Source: Marinobacterium sp. xm-d-530
GTDB lineage: Bacteria; Pseudomonadota; Gammaproteobacteria; Pseudomonadales; Balneatricaceae
Direction of reading: 5' to 3'
NCBI GenBank assembly: GCA_949499045.1
Contig: CATEEE010000075.1
Location: forward strand, 1 to 5,864
DNA: 5,864 bases
The notes beneath the pieces are model-generated. The model was given only the letters and a program-made list of their open reading frames with translations. It searched no databases and was not told where the DNA came from. This document shows, piece by piece, positions 4,472-5,864 of this stretch (positions are counted from its first letter, which is position 1; each line of letters starts with the position of its first letter). Both the position numbers and the translations under genes were made by a program.

Positions 4472-5864
4472 AGTCGATGATGAGTTTGCCGCTCGATAAA
4501 AGATCATCAATCATTGCTGTTTGATCTGAATGACCCGTCACTAAATCGATACCTTCAAGTTTTATCTGCTGATCGGAATTCTCGAAATCGCTTCCACCAT
4601 CAGCATCTATCTTAACTATAGTATCGCTGCCATCTTTCGAAAGTTGAATGTAACTCAACAAATTCGAGGCAGATGATCCATCTTCATTTTGCAATAAATC
4701 ACTAATATCGATCACATCAGCACCTGTACCGAAATCAGTAATTGTGTCATTACCTTTATCGGCATCTGCCAGATTCCAAGCAAAGACATCGTCACCTAGG
4801 CCGCCAGTAAAAGTGTCATTGCCGGCACCACCAGATAAGAGGTCTGCATAATCACCGCCGGTAAAGCTATCATCAGCGGAACCGCCTTTCGAAGTGATCA
4901 TAACTTGACCATTTTCTGTTGAAGAAACTGTTAACGACAGCTTATATCCTTCAGGCAATTCCTCAGAAGATCTAAGTGTCAATTCATCAGAGTCTGAACT
5001 AATTTCATTAAATAAATCGGCTGAATTAATTGTGATAGTGCCATCATCACCGGCTTCAAAAATATTGTCACCAAACACAATAGAATCGCCAGTCTTCAGC
5101 CCACCAATCGTAAATGAAGAGTTGAGGTCCTCAACGTTACCGGAATCATCCGTGGATAACGCCTCTAAAGCGACCGGGTATTCGTAAAATAATGGAGTGC
5201 TTGTATCAGTACCAATTTGTCCAATCGTAAATCCATTACCCTTTCCATCTGGTCCATTGGAAATAACATATTCACTGAATGCTACGCTGCTCTCAAAAAC
5301 AATAGTGTCATCATTATTACCATTAGAGAAATCTGGTGTTATCGAGAATGTATATGACTTTTCGCCAATCATTGAATTTAGTGTTAATTGACTGTTGCTT
5401 ATGGTTGAGGTGACTTCATTTCCGACCTGCTCACCCGCAGAATCGATCAATTTCAAGGTCGTTAAATATGAAAGTGCGTTGCCACCATTCCCCGCCTCTC
5501 TAGCCGTTGCTTGAACTGTATATTCTTTTTCATCAATGTTGATAGTTGCTGATATTTGAACATCTTCTTCAACACTGTTTTTAACCCAAAGATTGACCTG
5601 ATTAATGGTTAAAGGACTGTCATATTTAACTGTTACCGTATCATTCCCAAGAATACGGAAAGAATTACTTGGACCTACTCCGAGACCGTTACCACTGTTA
5701 AAGTTCATACCCTCTGAAGCGGTTAATGTAATACCACCTGAATAAAATGTGGTTTTCCCATCAGCACCTGAAAGGTCAGATATACCTCCTGAAACAGGCA
5801 CTCCTTCACCCGTTTCAATATCCATTTGACTATAGACATCTGAGGTCGGTGTTACAGTTATGGA
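4470..5864 (-). CDS. C-terminal part of a large RTX adhesin, LapA/BpfA-like (5' end outside window)
   Basis: The frame is open from the right edge to a TAA at 4472-4470, giving 464 residues. A Met codon at 5825 is internal: the 13 codons before it are also open, and the protein reads on naturally. Residues 1-325 of the fragment are Ser/Thr/Asp/Gly-rich and look beta-rich, with no cysteine seen. Residues 327-362 are four GGxGxDxxx-type nonapeptides, the calcium-binding RTX repeats. The remaining part has DDVFAWNLADADKGNDTITD, then FGTGADVIDISDLL, and ends LLSSGKLIID. This matches the type I secretion target domain of the VC_A0849 subclass (TIGR03661), common at the end of giant surface adhesins. 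Secretion would go C-terminus first through an ABC, membrane-fusion and TolC machine, with folding outside in calcium. Adhesins of this class usually exceed a thousand residues, so most of the gene, including the retention module and LapG cleavage site, should lie to the right. The exact adhesin family cannot be fixed from this end alone. Confidence 0.92.
   Translation of the reverse strand, partial: SITVTPTSDVYSQMDIETGEGVPVSGGISDLSGADGKTTFYSGGITLTASEGMNFNSGNGLGVGPSNSFRILGNDTVTVKYDSPLTINQVNLWVKNSVEEDVQISATINIDEKEYTVQATAREAGNGGNALSYLTTLKLIDSAGEQVGNEVTSTISNSQLTLNSMIGEKSYTFSITPDFSNGNNDDTIVFESSVAFSEYVISNGPDGKGNGFTIGQIGTDTSTPLFYEYPVALEALSTDDSGNVEDLNSSFTIGGLKTGDSIVFGDNIFEAGDDGTITINSADLFNEISSDSDELTLRSSEELPEGYKLSLTVSSTENGQVMITSKGGSADDSFTGGDYADLLSGGAGNDTFTGGLGDDVFAWNLADADKGNDTITDFGTGADVIDISDLLQNEDGSSASNLLSYIQLSKDGSDTIVKIDADGGSDFENSDQQIKLEGIDLVTGHSDQTAMIDDLLSSGKLIID
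4473..4778 (-). other. Type I secretion C-terminal target domain of the adhesin
   Basis: The final 102 residues follow the RTX repeats with the pattern W-x(n)-D-x-I-T-D-F-x-x-G-x-D-x-I-D-I-S-D-L-L, then a beta-rich segment (LSKDGSDTIVKIDADGG), and end with a Leu/Ile-rich tail before the stop. This is the non-cleaved export signal read by the ABC transporter. The spacing and motif agree with adhesin-type rather than toxin-type RTX tails. Confidence 0.85.
4779..4886 (-). repeat. Four RTX calcium-binding nonapeptide repeats
   Basis: Exactly 36 codons encode GGSADDSFT, GGDYADLLS, GGAGNDTFT and GGLGDDVFA in tandem. The third and fourth fit the GGxGxDxLx consensus well and the first two are looser. 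They should form a short parallel beta roll that binds calcium outside the cell and helps pull the protein through the exporter. The DNA itself is not a near-identical tandem repeat. Confidence 0.85.

Noticed and set aside
4779..4886. A CRISPR-like or DNA-level tandem repeat
   Set aside because: The periodicity is at the protein level (9 residues, 27 bases). The DNA units are diverged and lack unique spacers.
5197..5391. Plus-strand open frame of 64 codons inside the adhesin
   Set aside because: It is antisense to the open adhesin frame and has no start signal or domain.
5823..5825. ATG at 5825 as the true start of the RTX protein
   Set aside because: The frame stays open for 13 more codons to the window edge, no ribosome site precedes the ATG, and the product would lack the long body expected of such an adhesin.

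Overview
The window carries most of the switch and export end of a Lap-type biofilm adhesion system, as known from Pseudomonas fluorescens (LapA, LapD, LapG, LapE) and Shewanella (BpfA, BpfD, BpfG, AggA). The genes look like those of a marine or aquatic gammaproteobacterium of moderate GC content (an Oceanospirillales- or Alteromonadales-like lineage). That placement rests on protein style and gene content only and is weak. Nothing points to a phage, plasmid or insertion sequence.

Layout, left to right. Positions 1-1238 (minus strand) hold a TolC-family outer-membrane channel (LapE-like), cut by the left edge just after its C-terminal signature. A divergent intergenic region of about 160 bp follows (1239-1397). 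It has a possible promoter for the rightward genes and a cluster of short palindromes and direct repeats. Positions 1398-2099 (plus) encode a LapG periplasmic cysteine protease with its Cys-His-Asp triad. Positions 2130-4055 (plus) encode LapD, an inner-membrane c-di-GMP receptor with degenerate GGDEF and EAL domains. A hairpin at the end of lapD looks like a bidirectional terminator. Convergent to lapD on the minus strand are a small 112-residue conserved protein (4123-4461) and, directly upstream of it, the 3' end of a large RTX adhesin gene (4470 to beyond 5864). The adhesin fragment has four calcium-binding nonapeptide repeats and a type I secretion signal.

How the parts fit, by analogy with the characterised systems: the adhesin is exported C-terminus first through a type I machine whose outer-membrane pore is the TolC-like protein, and is held at the cell surface. 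When c-di-GMP is high, LapD binds it through its dead EAL domain and sequesters LapG at the periplasmic face. When c-di-GMP falls, LapG is released, cleaves the adhesin near its N-terminus and frees the cell. The ABC transporter and membrane-fusion subunits, and the adhesin N-terminus with its expected LapG site, lie outside the window.

The parts least explained by known biology are the small protein translationally coupled to the adhesin, the unassigned region before the RTX repeats, the repeat cluster in the divergent promoter region and a 14-codon mini-ORF bridging lapG and lapD.
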